Shown here piece after piece: positions 8,356 through 17,376 of a stretch of DNA of 28,743 bases (the stretch's first letter is position 1; every line of letters begins with the position of its first letter). A program made the translations under genes and the position numbers. The notes beneath the pieces were generated by a model. It ran no database searches. It was not told where the DNA came from and saw nothing but the letters and a program-made list of their open reading frames with translations. Source of the DNA: an uncultured Christensenella sp. (GTDB lineage Bacteria; Bacillota; Clostridia; Christensenellales; DTU072); assembly GCA_905210905.1 (NCBI GenBank), contig CAJLYQ010000020.1, positions 1 to 28,743 on the forward strand. Reading direction: 5' to 3'.

Positions 8356-8910
8356 ATGGCGATAGCGATGGAAAACGTGAAAGGAACGATGCTTGAAAAG
8401 GACGCGATAAGGCGTACTCTTGCTCGTATTGCTCACGAAATCGTTGAAAAGAACGAAGATTTGACCAAAGTTACGCTTGTCGGAATTAAAACGAGGGGCG
8501 TACCCCTTGCTTATAGAATTAAAGAACTTATCGGTTCTTTCGAATGTGTTTCGGTAGAAACCGCAACGCTCGATATATCGGGATACAGGGACGATTTATC
8601 GTTGATGGTAAAACCCGATTTACAAAAACTCGATTTTGACGTCGTCGGCAGAGATATTATTCTCGTTGACGACGTTTTATTTACCGGAAGAACGGTTCGC
8701 GCCGGGATCGAAGCGATAATAAAAGCCGGAAGACCGAAAAGCATTCAACTTGCGGTTCTTATCGACAGGGGACATCGCGAACTTCCCATAAGGGCGGATT
8801 ACGTCGGAAAAAACATTCCCACTTCGAGAACGGAAGAAATCAAAGTGTTTCTCGAAGAAACAGAAGGAATCGATACCGTTTTATTACTTAACGCAAACAA
8901 AATAAAATAA
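8356..8910 (+). CDS. pyrR: Bifunctional pyrimidine regulator PyrR / uracil phosphoribosyltransferase
   Basis: RNA-binding attenuation regulator of pyrimidine genes with uracil phosphoribosyltransferase activity in many homologues. The 184 residues have the expected length. The PRPP-binding motif IILVDDVLFTGRT is at residues 101-113, and TLDISGYRDDL matches the conserved PyrR segment. I choose the ATG at 8356 because TAGGAG (8345-8350) lies at the right spacing; a longer frame from 8317 would begin inside the terminator hairpin. The PyrR-binding site in its own leader indicates autoregulation by UMP/UTP. The uracil permease gene follows 18 bases later in the same operon. Confidence 0.97.
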   Translation: MAIAMENVKGTMLEKDAIRRTLARIAHEIVEKNEDLTKVTLVGIKTRGVPLAYRIKELIGSFECVSVETATLDISGYRDDLSLMVKPDLQKLDFDVVGRDIILVDDVLFTGRTVRAGIEAIIKAGRPKSIQLAVLIDRGHRELPIRADYVGKNIPTSRTEEIKVFLEETEGIDTVLLLNANKIK

Positions 8911-8928
8911 AAAAGAAGGAGAGACAAA

Positions 8929-10464
8929 ATGAACAACAATTTGATCTACGACGTCGAAAGCAAACCTAAGTTCAGTAAACTTATCGTATTTGCTTTCCAG
9001 CAAGTTCTCGCCATAATGGCGGCTACGATTGCGGTTCCGACAATTATCGGATTGCCTACGCAAATCCCTGCGGCAATTCTCGGAGCAGGATTGGGTACGA
9101 TAGTATACTTACTGTTTACCAGATTCAAGAGCCCCGCATTCCTGGGAAGTTCGTTCGCATTCCTCGGTGCGCTCGGTAACGCTCTTCTGTTCGGTTATTG
9201 CGGAATAATAATCGGCGGTATACTCGCCGGGCTCGTATACGTAATTATAGCCCTGATAATTAAATTTGCCGGAACGAAATGGGTTTCTAAACTTATGCCC
9301 CCGGTCATTATCGGACCTACGGTAGCGATTATCGGACTTTCGCTTGCCGGAAGCGCGATGGGCGACATCGTAAAAGCAAGCGGTTCGGGAATGAGTTATA
9401 ACCTTGTTGCGCTGCTTTGCGGTTTGGTTACCTTCATTACCGTCGTACTTTGCTCTTGCCAAAACAGATTTAAGAGTATGAAACTGATACCGTTCATCAT
9501 CGGTATCGGAGCAGGATACGCTCTTGCGTCGTTCTTCTCCATCTTCGGATATGCGTGCAACGTAGATTACCTCAAAATAGTAAACTGGAAACCGCTCGTT
9601 GAAAACTTCGTAGTAAACGGACAATTCACCGGTGTAACCGCATTTCTTAACTATCCCGACTTTGCTTTAATCGAAGCAATAAAAGAACTTGTCACCGGCA
9701 ACGTAAGCGCGGCAGTAAGCACGGCAACGAAAGGTGCGGCGCAAGTAATTAACGGCGCAGGCGTTGCTTCCGTAGCGCTCGCATTCATTCCCGTAGCGCT
9801 CGTAGTATTCGCAGAACATATTGCGGACCACAAAAACCTTGGAACGATTATAGGCCGTGACCTTGTAGAAGGCGAACCCGGACTCGGCAGAACCTTGCTC
9901 GGCGACGGCGTAGGTTCTATGGTAGGAACGATATTCGGTATCTGCCCCAACACGACTTACGGCGAATCGGTCGGATGCGTAGCCATTACGAAAAACGCGT
10001 CGATAAGAACGATTTTCACCGCGGCGATTATGTGTATCGTACTGTCCTTCCTTAGCCCCATAATGTCCTTACTGCAAACGATCCCGAACTGCGTAATGGG
10101 CGGCGTATGCCTGACGCTCTACGGTTTCATCGCGGTAAGCGGACTTAAAATGTTCAAAGACATCGACCTCGGCGACAACAAAAACCTGTACGTCGTATCG
10201 GTTATACTTATCGCAGGTATCGGCGGACTCAGCATCAAAATCCCTTATGCGATTAACGGCAAAGGCGAAGTAGCAAAATACATTGAAATCACTTCGATAG
10301 CAACCGCACTTATTCTCGGTATCGCAACCTACGCAATCATCAACAAACTCGAAAAAGGCAAAAAAACCGAATCGGTAGTGACTGAGGCTGTACCCGAAGA
10401 AAACCCCGTAGAGAATGAAATCAAAGACGAACCCGTCGTCGAAGAAACTACAGATAAAGAATAA
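8929..10464 (+). CDS. NCS2-family uracil permease (UraA/PyrP-like) with acidic C-terminal tail
   Basis: Integral membrane uracil:proton symporter of the nucleobase-ascorbate transporter family, 511 residues with about 12-14 hydrophobic segments. The conserved mid-region FAEHIADHKNLGTIIGRD supplies the acidic substrate-binding residue. NTTYGESVGCVAITK corresponds to the NCS2 signature. The location directly after pyrR supports uracil as substrate, and expression should be repressed by PyrR when pyrimidines are plentiful. The protein is longer than UraA/PyrP (about 430 residues) because of extra residues between mid-protein membrane segments and a charged, Glu/Val/Pro/Thr-rich tail of about 38 residues after the last helix. 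The start follows AAGGAGAG. Confidence 0.92.
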   Translation: MNNNLIYDVESKPKFSKLIVFAFQQVLAIMAATIAVPTIIGLPTQIPAAILGAGLGTIVYLLFTRFKSPAFLGSSFAFLGALGNALLFGYCGIIIGGILAGLVYVIIALIIKFAGTKWVSKLMPPVIIGPTVAIIGLSLAGSAMGDIVKASGSGMSYNLVALLCGLVTFITVVLCSCQNRFKSMKLIPFIIGIGAGYALASFFSIFGYACNVDYLKIVNWKPLVENFVVNGQFTGVTAFLNYPDFALIEAIKELVTGNVSAAVSTATKGAAQVINGAGVASVALAFIPVALVVFAEHIADHKNLGTIIGRDLVEGEPGLGRTLLGDGVGSMVGTIFGICPNTTYGESVGCVAITKNASIRTIFTAAIMCIVLSFLSPIMSLLQTIPNCVMGGVCLTLYGFIAVSGLKMFKDIDLGDNKNLYVVSVILIAGIGGLSIKIPYAINGKGEVAKYIEITSIATALILGIATYAIINKLEKGKKTESVVTEAVPEENPVENEIKDEPVVEETTDKE

Positions 10465-10485
10465 TCAACTTCTTTTAACAAATAC

Positions 10486-10514
10486 AAAACGGTCGGTTTA
10501 TTCCGACCGTTTTT
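10486..10514 (+). terminator. Terminator after the pyrR-permease operon
   Basis: An 11-pair perfect stem (10486-10496 with 10503-10513) around the loop TTTATT, ending in a run of T's. It lies between convergent operons. The A-run on the other side is short, so it is probably weaker for the leftward sdaA transcript. Confidence 0.88.
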
Positions 10515-10551
10515 CCTTGTACGGGATATTAAAAAAGAGGATTAAAGGACA

Positions 10552-11751
10552 CTAAACTCTGCGTTTGTAGAGTTTAGCCATTCCGGCTTCGCTGGTTTCT
10601 TTATAGCGATTCGAGAGATCTTTTCCGGTTTCGTACATAGTTTCTATAATCGTGTCCAAAGAAACCGTACGGGTGGAAGAAAGAAAGTCGGCAAGGCTCA
10701 GGGCATTTAATGCGCGCATTGCGGCGACGGCGTTTCGTTCTATACACGGAATTTGCACCAGTCCGTTTACGGGGTCGCAGGTAAGTCCTAAGTGGTGCTC
10801 TATACAAATTTCCGCGGCGTACTCGATTTGCTCTATGCTCAGTCCGTAAATTTCGGCAAGTCCTGCGGCAGTCATTGCGCACGCAGAACCGATTTCTGCC
10901 TGGCAACCGCATTCCGCACCGCTGATCGAGGCATTCGTTTTTATGAGATTACCGATAAGTCCTGCCGTGGCAAGACCGTTGTAAATATCTTCGTCGGCAA
11001 GTTTACGCATATTTTTGGTGTAATAAAACGCGGCAGGGAGAACTCCGCACGAACCGCAAGTCGGAGCGGTTACGACGTAACCGCCTGCGGCGTTTTCTTC
11101 TGCTACGGCGAATGCGTACGAACAAACCAAACGATTTTCCTGCGTTTGCGGCGACTCGTCTATATGGTGTTGCAAAAACAAAAGACGAGCCTTTCTTCTT
11201 ACGTTAAGACCGCCGGGAAGAATACCATCGGTTTTTAACCCTTTTTTCAAAGTGGCGCACATTTGTTCCCATATTTCGGCAAGGTATTCTTTTATGTCCG
11301 GTTCGTACTTGAATACGTAATCGCATAAACGCATATCGTTTTCCAGACAATAATTTTTTATGTCGTCGAAAGTGTTAAGTGGATAAACGTCGGGGGGAGT
11401 GAGCATAGGCTCGCCGTCTATAGCGATCGCTCCGCCGCCTAAACTGTATGCGCGTCGTTTTGCAATGCAGTTGTCGAAGTTGTAAACTTCTATATCCAAC
11501 GTGTTCGGATGCGGAAGGTTTTTCTCCGTCGTGTTAAAAACGATTTGCGTGTTTTCTCCGAGAATTTTTTTCAATACGACGTCGGTTCCGTGGCCTTTCC
11601 CGGTAAGAGCGAGCGAACCGTAAAGGGTAACCCGATACCCGGTCGCCTGCGGATATTCTTTAAGTAAAAAACGAGCGATTTTTTCGGGCGCCATCGTATG
11701 CGACGAGGACGGTCCGATACCTATCTGATAGAGTTCTTTTAGCGATTTCAT
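10552..11751 (-). CDS. sdaA: L-serine ammonia-lyase (dehydratase), iron-sulfur dependent, single chain
   Basis: Deaminates L-serine to pyruvate and ammonia using a [4Fe-4S] cluster. It is 399 residues, with the beta-type domain first (GIGPSSSHTMAP at about residues 11-22) and the alpha domain after it. Candidate cluster and active-site cysteines lie in APTCGSCGV, GAECGCQAEIG and LGLTCDPVNG. It is shorter than E. coli SdaA (454) and is a fused form rather than the separate alpha and beta subunits common in Clostridia; by memory it resembles the compact enzymes of about 400 residues in Bacteroidota. It starts two bases after the rqcH stop, so it depends on the rqcH promoter; a weak AGGAC lies inside the rqcH end. 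Confidence 0.93.
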   Translation of the reverse strand: MKSLKELYQIGIGPSSSHTMAPEKIARFLLKEYPQATGYRVTLYGSLALTGKGHGTDVVLKKILGENTQIVFNTTEKNLPHPNTLDIEVYNFDNCIAKRRAYSLGGGAIAIDGEPMLTPPDVYPLNTFDDIKNYCLENDMRLCDYVFKYEPDIKEYLAEIWEQMCATLKKGLKTDGILPGGLNVRRKARLLFLQHHIDESPQTQENRLVCSYAFAVAEENAAGGYVVTAPTCGSCGVLPAAFYYTKNMRKLADEDIYNGLATAGLIGNLIKTNASISGAECGCQAEIGSACAMTAAGLAEIYGLSIEQIEYAAEICIEHHLGLTCDPVNGLVQIPCIERNAVAAMRALNALSLADFLSSTRTVSLDTIIETMYETGKDLSNRYKETSEAGMAKLYKRRV

Positions 11752-11753
11752 TG

Positions 11754-13412
11754 TTATTTGTCCTGTATTTCCGTATAGTCTTTCGGGGTAACGAGCACCG
11801 AACGATAATTTGTGTAAGTAACCATTCCGAGCATCGCGGAAGGGATTTTTTTGACGTATTTACGAAGCGTATAATCGACTTCGACTTTATCCGAAGATGA
11901 CGCCGAACTGTATTTTGCCGCAACGGCGGCGCATTTTTCTATTACCGCTTCGTCGGGTTTGCCTTTAATGATAACGTGCGAACCGTGATGGGCTTTAACG
12001 TGGAGCCAAACGTCGTTTCCGCTCGCGATATTGAAAGTAACGTCGTTGTTTTGTATGTTGTTTTTGCCTAGATAAACGTCAAAACCGTCAACGGTAAAAT
12101 GTACCGGACGAGATGGTTTTTCCTTTACGAACGCATTTTTCTTTACGTTTCTCAGTCCGGAAAGGGAATTGAGTTCGGCAAGAATTTCGTCGTATTCGGA
12201 TTTTAACGAACAGTTTTCTATGCTGACGGCAATAGAATTAAGGTATTCTTTTTGCTCGTAAAGCGACTGTAATTGTTCGTCCGCTATAAGTGCAGCCCGT
12301 TTCATCTTTGCATATTTCTTATAATAAATCTGCGCGTTGTCCGCAGGCGAAAACTGCGGATTAAGGGGAATAACTATATTTTTATCGTCGAAATAGTCAT
12401 AGCACAATAACGAAAGATCACGCGGTTTTATCATATACATATAAGATAGAATAAGGTCGCCGCAGTTTTTGTAGAACGCTGCGTTTTCCGCGTCTTTCTT
12501 TTTTGCAAGGTTATCGCCGATACGCCTTTCGGTTTTTGACTGTAACCGCTTTAATACGGTGTTGACGGTTTTGGTGGACGCTTTTTTTCGTTCGTTTCCG
12601 TCGTAAAGCCTGTAGAACGCGTCAAGCGCTTCGTTAATGCCGTTATATTCTACGAATTCACCGCTTACGGTGGAATAAGGATAAATATAATAATCCTTTA
12701 ACATGCCGTTTTGGTATCTTAAACACGGCTTATAAGTATCCGTTTTATAGATATTCAGAAGTTGATAAAGTTTATCGAACGGATCGGGAGAACAGGCGAT
12801 TTCGTTTGCCGTTTCTTTTCCCGCGCCGCTGATCGCGGCTATTATTTCGGCACCCGACATACCGGCGTGCAAAACTTGCCTTACTTTTTCTTTTTCGCCT
12901 AAAGATAAGCAACATTTTTCCTGATTGACGTATTTAAGTCCGGGCAAAATATATCTTGAAGTGCTTTGGTCGAAGTGTATTCTTCTTATTGCGTCGAGTA
13001 TCGTTTTTTCGCTGTCTGTGAGAATTATATTCGAGTATCTTCCCATCAGTTCGGCAAAAAGAAAGTATCGTTTTACGTCTTTCAGTTCGTTTTTTGAAAC
13101 AACGGAAATTTTGACGATACGGTCAAAATTATATATTTCGATTTTTTCTATAAAACTGCCGGTAAGGTATTTTCTTAGCAGCATACAAAATGCCGGGGCA
13201 GTGTAAGAATTTTCTTTTTTTTGCGTGGAAATATGTATTCTCGGTTGAGATGGGTTGGCACTGATTACGAGCGTACGTAAAATTCGGGCGTTTTTCACGT
13301 TAAGCGTGATTTCGTCCGTTTCGGGTTGATATATTTTTTCTATTCGTCCGCCGCAGAGCGTTTCGTCCAGTTCGTTTGCGACGGCGTTTAACGTGATTAC
13401 GTCGTTCGGCAT
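11754..13412 (-). CDS. rqcH: RqcH, NFACT-family ribosome quality control factor
   Basis: Binds stalled 50S subunits carrying peptidyl-tRNA and, in B. subtilis, recruits tRNA-Ala to add C-terminal alanine tails that mark the peptide for degradation. It is 552 residues: NFACT-N at about 1-200 (GGRIEKIYQP; Asp97-Arg98, the same numbers as the residues required in B. subtilis RqcH), a helical/coiled middle, and the NFACT-R (DUF814) domain near 445-540 (NDVWLHVKAHHGSHVIIKG). The ATG at 13412 fits the family N-terminus. There is no Shine-Dalgarno, and the promoter places the transcript start one base before the ATG. The gene is followed at once by sdaA. ClpXP, the protease for alanine-tailed proteins in B. 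subtilis, is also encoded in this window. Confidence 0.96.
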   Translation of the reverse strand: MPNDVITLNAVANELDETLCGGRIEKIYQPETDEITLNVKNARILRTLVISANPSQPRIHISTQKKENSYTAPAFCMLLRKYLTGSFIEKIEIYNFDRIVKISVVSKNELKDVKRYFLFAELMGRYSNIILTDSEKTILDAIRRIHFDQSTSRYILPGLKYVNQEKCCLSLGEKEKVRQVLHAGMSGAEIIAAISGAGKETANEIACSPDPFDKLYQLLNIYKTDTYKPCLRYQNGMLKDYYIYPYSTVSGEFVEYNGINEALDAFYRLYDGNERKKASTKTVNTVLKRLQSKTERRIGDNLAKKKDAENAAFYKNCGDLILSYMYMIKPRDLSLLCYDYFDDKNIVIPLNPQFSPADNAQIYYKKYAKMKRAALIADEQLQSLYEQKEYLNSIAVSIENCSLKSEYDEILAELNSLSGLRNVKKNAFVKEKPSRPVHFTVDGFDVYLGKNNIQNNDVTFNIASGNDVWLHVKAHHGSHVIIKGKPDEAVIEKCAAVAAKYSSASSSDKVEVDYTLRKYVKKIPSAMLGMVTYTNYRSVLVTPKDYTEIQDK

Positions 13413-13419
13413 ATGAATA

Positions 13420-13447
13420 ATTATACCAAAATAATTATATTTTACAA
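13420..13447 (-). promoter_or_regulatory. Promoter of rqcH-sdaA, predicted leaderless start
   Basis: On the minus strand: TTGTAA (13447-13442), a 16-base spacer and the extended -10 TGGTATAAT ending at 13420. The predicted start is 13413, one base before the rqcH ATG at 13412, so the mRNA would have essentially no leader. No Shine-Dalgarno is present. Confidence 0.75.
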
Positions 13448-13455
13448 GGGATTAT

Positions 13456-13484
13456 TTGACATTCGCCGCTAAATATAAGATAAT
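13456..13484 (+). promoter_or_regulatory. Promoter of the DUF512-der operon, predicted leaderless start
   Basis: Consensus TTGACA (13456-13461), a 17-base spacer and GATAAT (13479-13484). Seven bases downstream of the -10 is 13491, the A of the ATG itself. An in-frame stop at 13476-13478 rules out a longer protein, and no Shine-Dalgarno is present. Confidence 0.78.
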
Positions 13485-13490
13485 AGCGTT

Positions 13491-14786
13491 ATGGCGATTG
13501 TAAAAAAAGTATTATCCCATAGCGTTCTTCACGGTAAAATTTCCGTAGGCGACGAAGTTTTGTACTTCGACGACAGGGTATTTTCGGATATTCTCGACTA
13601 TATTTTCGCCGACAGTAAACAAAGCGGAAGTTTGACGATAAAGCATAAAGGCGCGGAAAAAGTTATTTATTACGAAAAAGAAAACGATTACGATACTCTC
13701 GGACTTGAATTCGACGATTCGATCGAGATAAAGCCTATCGAGTGCCACAACAACTGTATTTTTTGTTTCGTAAGGCAATTACCGAAAGGTATGAGAGATA
13801 CTCTTTACGTTAAAGACGACGATTACAGATTGAGTTTTATCAGCGGTTCTTACATTACTTGCACGAATTTGCAGGAAAATGATATGCAAAGAATACTCGA
13901 TTACAAACTTTCGCCCTTGTACGTTTCCGTTCACGCTACGGACGAAAACGTAAGAAAGTTTTTACTCGGAATAAAAAAATGTCCCGACCAGATGCAGCAA
14001 CTTAATAGGCTCATCGGCGGTGGAATAACCGTTCACGCTCAAATAGTGCTTGTGGGCGGAATAAACGACGGTGAGATTCTTGCAAAATCTTTACGGGATT
14101 TATACGAAATCGGGGTAAAAACGGTCGCTATTGTTCCGGTGGGCTTAACCGGGCACAGGGAAGGACGGTATCCGCTTTCGTCGTTGACCAAAGAACAAGC
14201 GGGAGCGGCAATCGACGAAGTAGAATCGTTTTATACTGCGCACCCCGGATTTTGCTACTGTTCGGACGAAATGTACCAGGTAGCGGAGCGGCCCGTTCGC
14301 GGCGAAGAGTACTACGGGCAGTACGAGCAAATAGAAAACGGCGTAGGGCTTATTTCGAAGTTTCTGTCCGAACTCGATCTTGCGCTCGAACTTGCGCCGG
14401 ATAAGAAGTTAAAAAGAAAAATCGGAATTATTACGGGCGTAAGCGGCGAAAGCACAATGATTAAGGCTCGCGATGCGATACGAAAGAAGTACCCGAACGT
14501 AGAGATAAATATTTACGTCGTGCAAAACGATTTTTTCGGAAGAACCGTGACGGTTACGGGATTGGTAACCGCTACCGATATAATAAAACAGTACGGCGAC
14601 AGGCATTTTACCGAGGATTTTCTAATGATACCGTCGGTAATGATGAAAGAATTCGAAGACGTTTTTCTGGACGGAAAAACTCTTCACGAACTGTCGAAAG
14701 CGTTAAAAAAGAAAATTCTCGTAAGTCATTGCACGGGTGAAGATTTTCTTTACGTAATACTCGAAGGAAGGAGTAAAAAGAGATGA
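13491..14786 (+). CDS. DUF512-family, PDZ-like / radical-SAM-like iron-sulfur protein
   Basis: Conserved clostridial protein of unknown function, 431 residues. The N-terminus (SVLHGKISVGDEVLYFDDR) looks like a PDZ-type domain. It is followed by a CxxxCxxC cluster (Cys85, Cys89, Cys92) of radical-SAM type and then a TIM-barrel-like region (LYVSVHATDENVRKFLLG, GGITVHAQIVLVGGIND). The C-terminal DUF512 region starts around residue 285. No biochemical role is firmly established for the family. Its place directly upstream of der, with an ATGA overlap, is typical of Clostridia and suggests a link to ribosome assembly, but that is inference. The start is fixed by an upstream in-frame stop. Confidence 0.88.
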   Translation: MAIVKKVLSHSVLHGKISVGDEVLYFDDRVFSDILDYIFADSKQSGSLTIKHKGAEKVIYYEKENDYDTLGLEFDDSIEIKPIECHNNCIFCFVRQLPKGMRDTLYVKDDDYRLSFISGSYITCTNLQENDMQRILDYKLSPLYVSVHATDENVRKFLLGIKKCPDQMQQLNRLIGGGITVHAQIVLVGGINDGEILAKSLRDLYEIGVKTVAIVPVGLTGHREGRYPLSSLTKEQAGAAIDEVESFYTAHPGFCYCSDEMYQVAERPVRGEEYYGQYEQIENGVGLISKFLSELDLALELAPDKKLKRKIGIITGVSGESTMIKARDAIRKKYPNVEINIYVVQNDFFGRTVTVTGLVTATDIIKQYGDRHFTEDFLMIPSVMMKEFEDVFLDGKTLHELSKALKKKILVSHCTGEDFLYVILEGRSKKR

Positions 14787-16114
14787 TAAAACCGTTAGTC
14801 GCTATCGTAGGAAGACCGAACGTAGGCAAATCTACGTTTTTCAATAAGATGGCTGGCAAAAGAATAAGCATAGTGGAAGACGTTCCCGGAGTTACCCGCG
14901 ACAGAGTGTACGCAGACGCCGAGTGGTGCGGTTATCCGTTTACTATGATAGATACCGGCGGTATCGAAATACATTCGGAAGACGTAATGTGGAAACATAT
15001 TCGCCGTCAGGCAGAACTTGCGGTCGATCTTGCTGACGTTATTTTATACTTTGTCGACGGCAAAACCGGAATACTTCCCGACGATTACGACGTTGCGGAT
15101 TATCTCAGAATGTCGAAAAAACCTATCGTTCTTGCGGTAAACAAGATAGATAATTCCGATTCGTACGGAGCGTACGATTTCTATGCGTTAGGTTTGGGAG
15201 AACCTATCCCGGTTTCGGCGGAAAACAGTCTTAACTTAGGCGACTTGCTCGACGCAATAGTCGCGCATTTCCCCGAAAGGGCAGAAACCGAAGCGGAAAG
15301 CGAAGCGTTAAAAATCGCGGTTGTGGGAAAACCGAACGCAGGAAAGAGTTCGCTCGTGAACAAACTTTTAGGTTTTGAGAGAGTAATCGTAAGCGATATT
15401 GCGGGTACGACGCGCGACGCGATAGATACCCCGTTTACCGTTGACGGAAAACAATATCGCATAGTCGATACGGCGGGAATAAGGAAGAAAAGCAAAGTCG
15501 AAGAAGACGTCGAGTATTACAGCGTAATAAGAAGTATCGACGCAATGCGCCGAGCGGACGTGGTCGCGGTCGTTATCGATGCCGAAGAAGGTCTTACCGA
15601 GCAGGATATAAAGATTTGCGGACTCGTACACGAAAGCAGAAAACCGTCGGTTATTATTCTCAACAAATGGGATTTGGTAGTCAAAGATACGTTTACCGTT
15701 AACAAATTTAAGGATAAACTCGACGCAGAACTCAAGTTTATGAGTTATTACAAACCTATGTTTATCAGTGCGCTTACCGGACAAAGGGTAGGACTCGTGC
15801 TTGAAAATCTTGAAAAGGTTTACGAAAACGCGTCGCGCCGTATTCCGACGGGATTGCTTAACGACGTTTTGCAAGACGCAATGAGCGTAAACGAACCGCC
15901 TACGCATAACGGAAAGAAACTTAAAGTATATTACGCAACGCAAGCGACAAGCAATCCGCCGACTTTCGTACTGTTCGTAAACGACGAAGAGATTATGCAT
16001 TTCTCTTACAAGCGTTATTTGGAAAACGCACTGAGAAAAGCGTTTGATTTCAGCGGAACGCCGATAAGTCTTAAAGTAAGAGCAAAGGACAAGGACGATA
16101 TAGAGCAAAGATAA
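14783..16114 (+). CDS. der: Ribosome biogenesis GTPase Der (EngA)
   Basis: Essential double-GTPase acting in 50S subunit maturation. It is 443 residues with two tandem G domains. The first has G1 GRPNVGKS (10-17), G3 DTGG (57-60) and G4 NKID. The second has G1 GKPNAGKSS (from residue 182), G3 DTAGIRKKSKV and G4 NKWD. A C-terminal KH-like domain follows, with the usual basic end. The ATG overlaps the DUF512 stop (ATGA) and follows GGAAGGAG, so it is translationally coupled. All motifs are intact. Confidence 0.98.
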   Translation: MIKPLVAIVGRPNVGKSTFFNKMAGKRISIVEDVPGVTRDRVYADAEWCGYPFTMIDTGGIEIHSEDVMWKHIRRQAELAVDLADVILYFVDGKTGILPDDYDVADYLRMSKKPIVLAVNKIDNSDSYGAYDFYALGLGEPIPVSAENSLNLGDLLDAIVAHFPERAETEAESEALKIAVVGKPNAGKSSLVNKLLGFERVIVSDIAGTTRDAIDTPFTVDGKQYRIVDTAGIRKKSKVEEDVEYYSVIRSIDAMRRADVVAVVIDAEEGLTEQDIKICGLVHESRKPSVIILNKWDLVVKDTFTVNKFKDKLDAELKFMSYYKPMFISALTGQRVGLVLENLEKVYENASRRIPTGLLNDVLQDAMSVNEPPTHNGKKLKVYYATQATSNPPTFVLFVNDEEIMHFSYKRYLENALRKAFDFSGTPISLKVRAKDKDDIEQR

Positions 16115-16125
16115 CGAGGTAAAAA

Positions 16126-17376
16126 ATGATTTATACACCCGATAAAGCAAAAGAAATATATGAAAACGAAAAGAAAAGATACGACGAGTTCGTTTCGCTC
16201 GGACTTAATCTCGATATGAGCAGAGGAAAACCGAACAAAGAACAACTCGACATATCCGACGGTATGTTTGACGAAATTTATCGTTCAAAAGGGATTATCG
16301 GTAGCAACGATTACAGAAATTACGGTATTTTGGACGGTATTCCCGAAGCGAAAAAAATATTTGCCGATCTTAGCGGAGTTACGGAAAGTCAGATTATCAT
16401 AATGGGGAATTCAAGCCTTAACATTATGTACGACACCGTTCAGCGTGCGATGCAGTTCGGCGTTCTCGGCGGAGTTCCGTTTAACAAACAAGGGAAAATA
16501 AAATGGATTTGTCCCGTTCCCGGATACGACAGGCATTTTTCGGTAACGGAAGTTTTCGGTATCGAAATGATAAACGTTCCGATGAAGTCGGACGGTCCGG
16601 ATATGGATATGATTGAAGAACTCGTCAAAGACGAGAGCGTTAAGGGCGTCTGGTGCGTGCCGAAATACAGCAATCCGCAAGGCATCGTCTATTCGGACGA
16701 AGTCGTGGAGAGATTTGCCGCGCTTAAACCTGCGGCGAAAGACTTCCGCATATATTGGGATAACGCCTATATGATTCACTATATTACGGAAGACGTGCCT
16801 TTGCTTAACATTTTCGACGCGGCGAAAAAATACGGCAACGAAGACCTTATTTATATGTTCGGCTCGACTTCGAAAATGACGTTTGCCGGAGCGGGCGTCG
16901 CGTGGATATGCGCAAGCGAAAACAATATTGCAGACATCAAAAAATATATGGGTTATCAAACCATAGGGTTTAACAAACTTAACCAACTTGCGCACGTTTT
17001 GTTCTTTAAAAGTGCGGACGGTATTCGCGAACATATGAAAAAACACGCGGAAATGATTCGTCCGAGATTTGATCTTGTGTTGAATATACTCGACGAAGAA
17101 CTTGGCGGACTTTGCGAATGGGTTAAACCTGCCGGCGGATATTTTATCGGTATCGATTTGCCCGATTTTACCGCAAAACGCGCAGTTGCCTTGTCTAAAG
17201 CGGCAGGAGTAACGATGACCGGCGCAGGGGCGACGTATCCTTATAAAAAAGACCCCAGAGACAGAAACGTTCGTATCGCTCCGACTTATCCGTCGGAAGA
17301 AGAACTTGCTGCGGCCATGAGAGTATTTTGTTGCTCGGTTAAACTTGCCTGGGCGGAAAAAATACTCAACGCATAA
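16126..17376 (+). CDS. PLP-dependent aminotransferase, probable type Ic aspartate aminotransferase
   Basis: Probably interconverts aspartate and 2-oxoglutarate with oxaloacetate and glutamate. It is 416 residues. The N-terminal LDMSRGKPNKEQLDISDGM is characteristic of the PF12897 (subgroup Ic) aspartate aminotransferases. NPQG and the Asp/Tyr pair in YWDNAYMIHY match fold-type I PLP contacts, and Lys250 in GSTSKMTFAG is the likely Schiff-base lysine. The C-terminal RDRNVRIAPTYPS contains the substrate-carboxylate Arg. It lies 12 bases after der, preceded by CGAGGT, and so is in the der transcript. Substrate inferred from family resemblance. Confidence 0.87.
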   Translation: MIYTPDKAKEIYENEKKRYDEFVSLGLNLDMSRGKPNKEQLDISDGMFDEIYRSKGIIGSNDYRNYGILDGIPEAKKIFADLSGVTESQIIIMGNSSLNIMYDTVQRAMQFGVLGGVPFNKQGKIKWICPVPGYDRHFSVTEVFGIEMINVPMKSDGPDMDMIEELVKDESVKGVWCVPKYSNPQGIVYSDEVVERFAALKPAAKDFRIYWDNAYMIHYITEDVPLLNIFDAAKKYGNEDLIYMFGSTSKMTFAGAGVAWICASENNIADIKKYMGYQTIGFNKLNQLAHVLFFKSADGIREHMKKHAEMIRPRFDLVLNILDEELGGLCEWVKPAGGYFIGIDLPDFTAKRAVALSKAAGVTMTGAGATYPYKKDPRDRNVRIAPTYPSEEELAAAMRVFCCSVKLAWAEKILNA

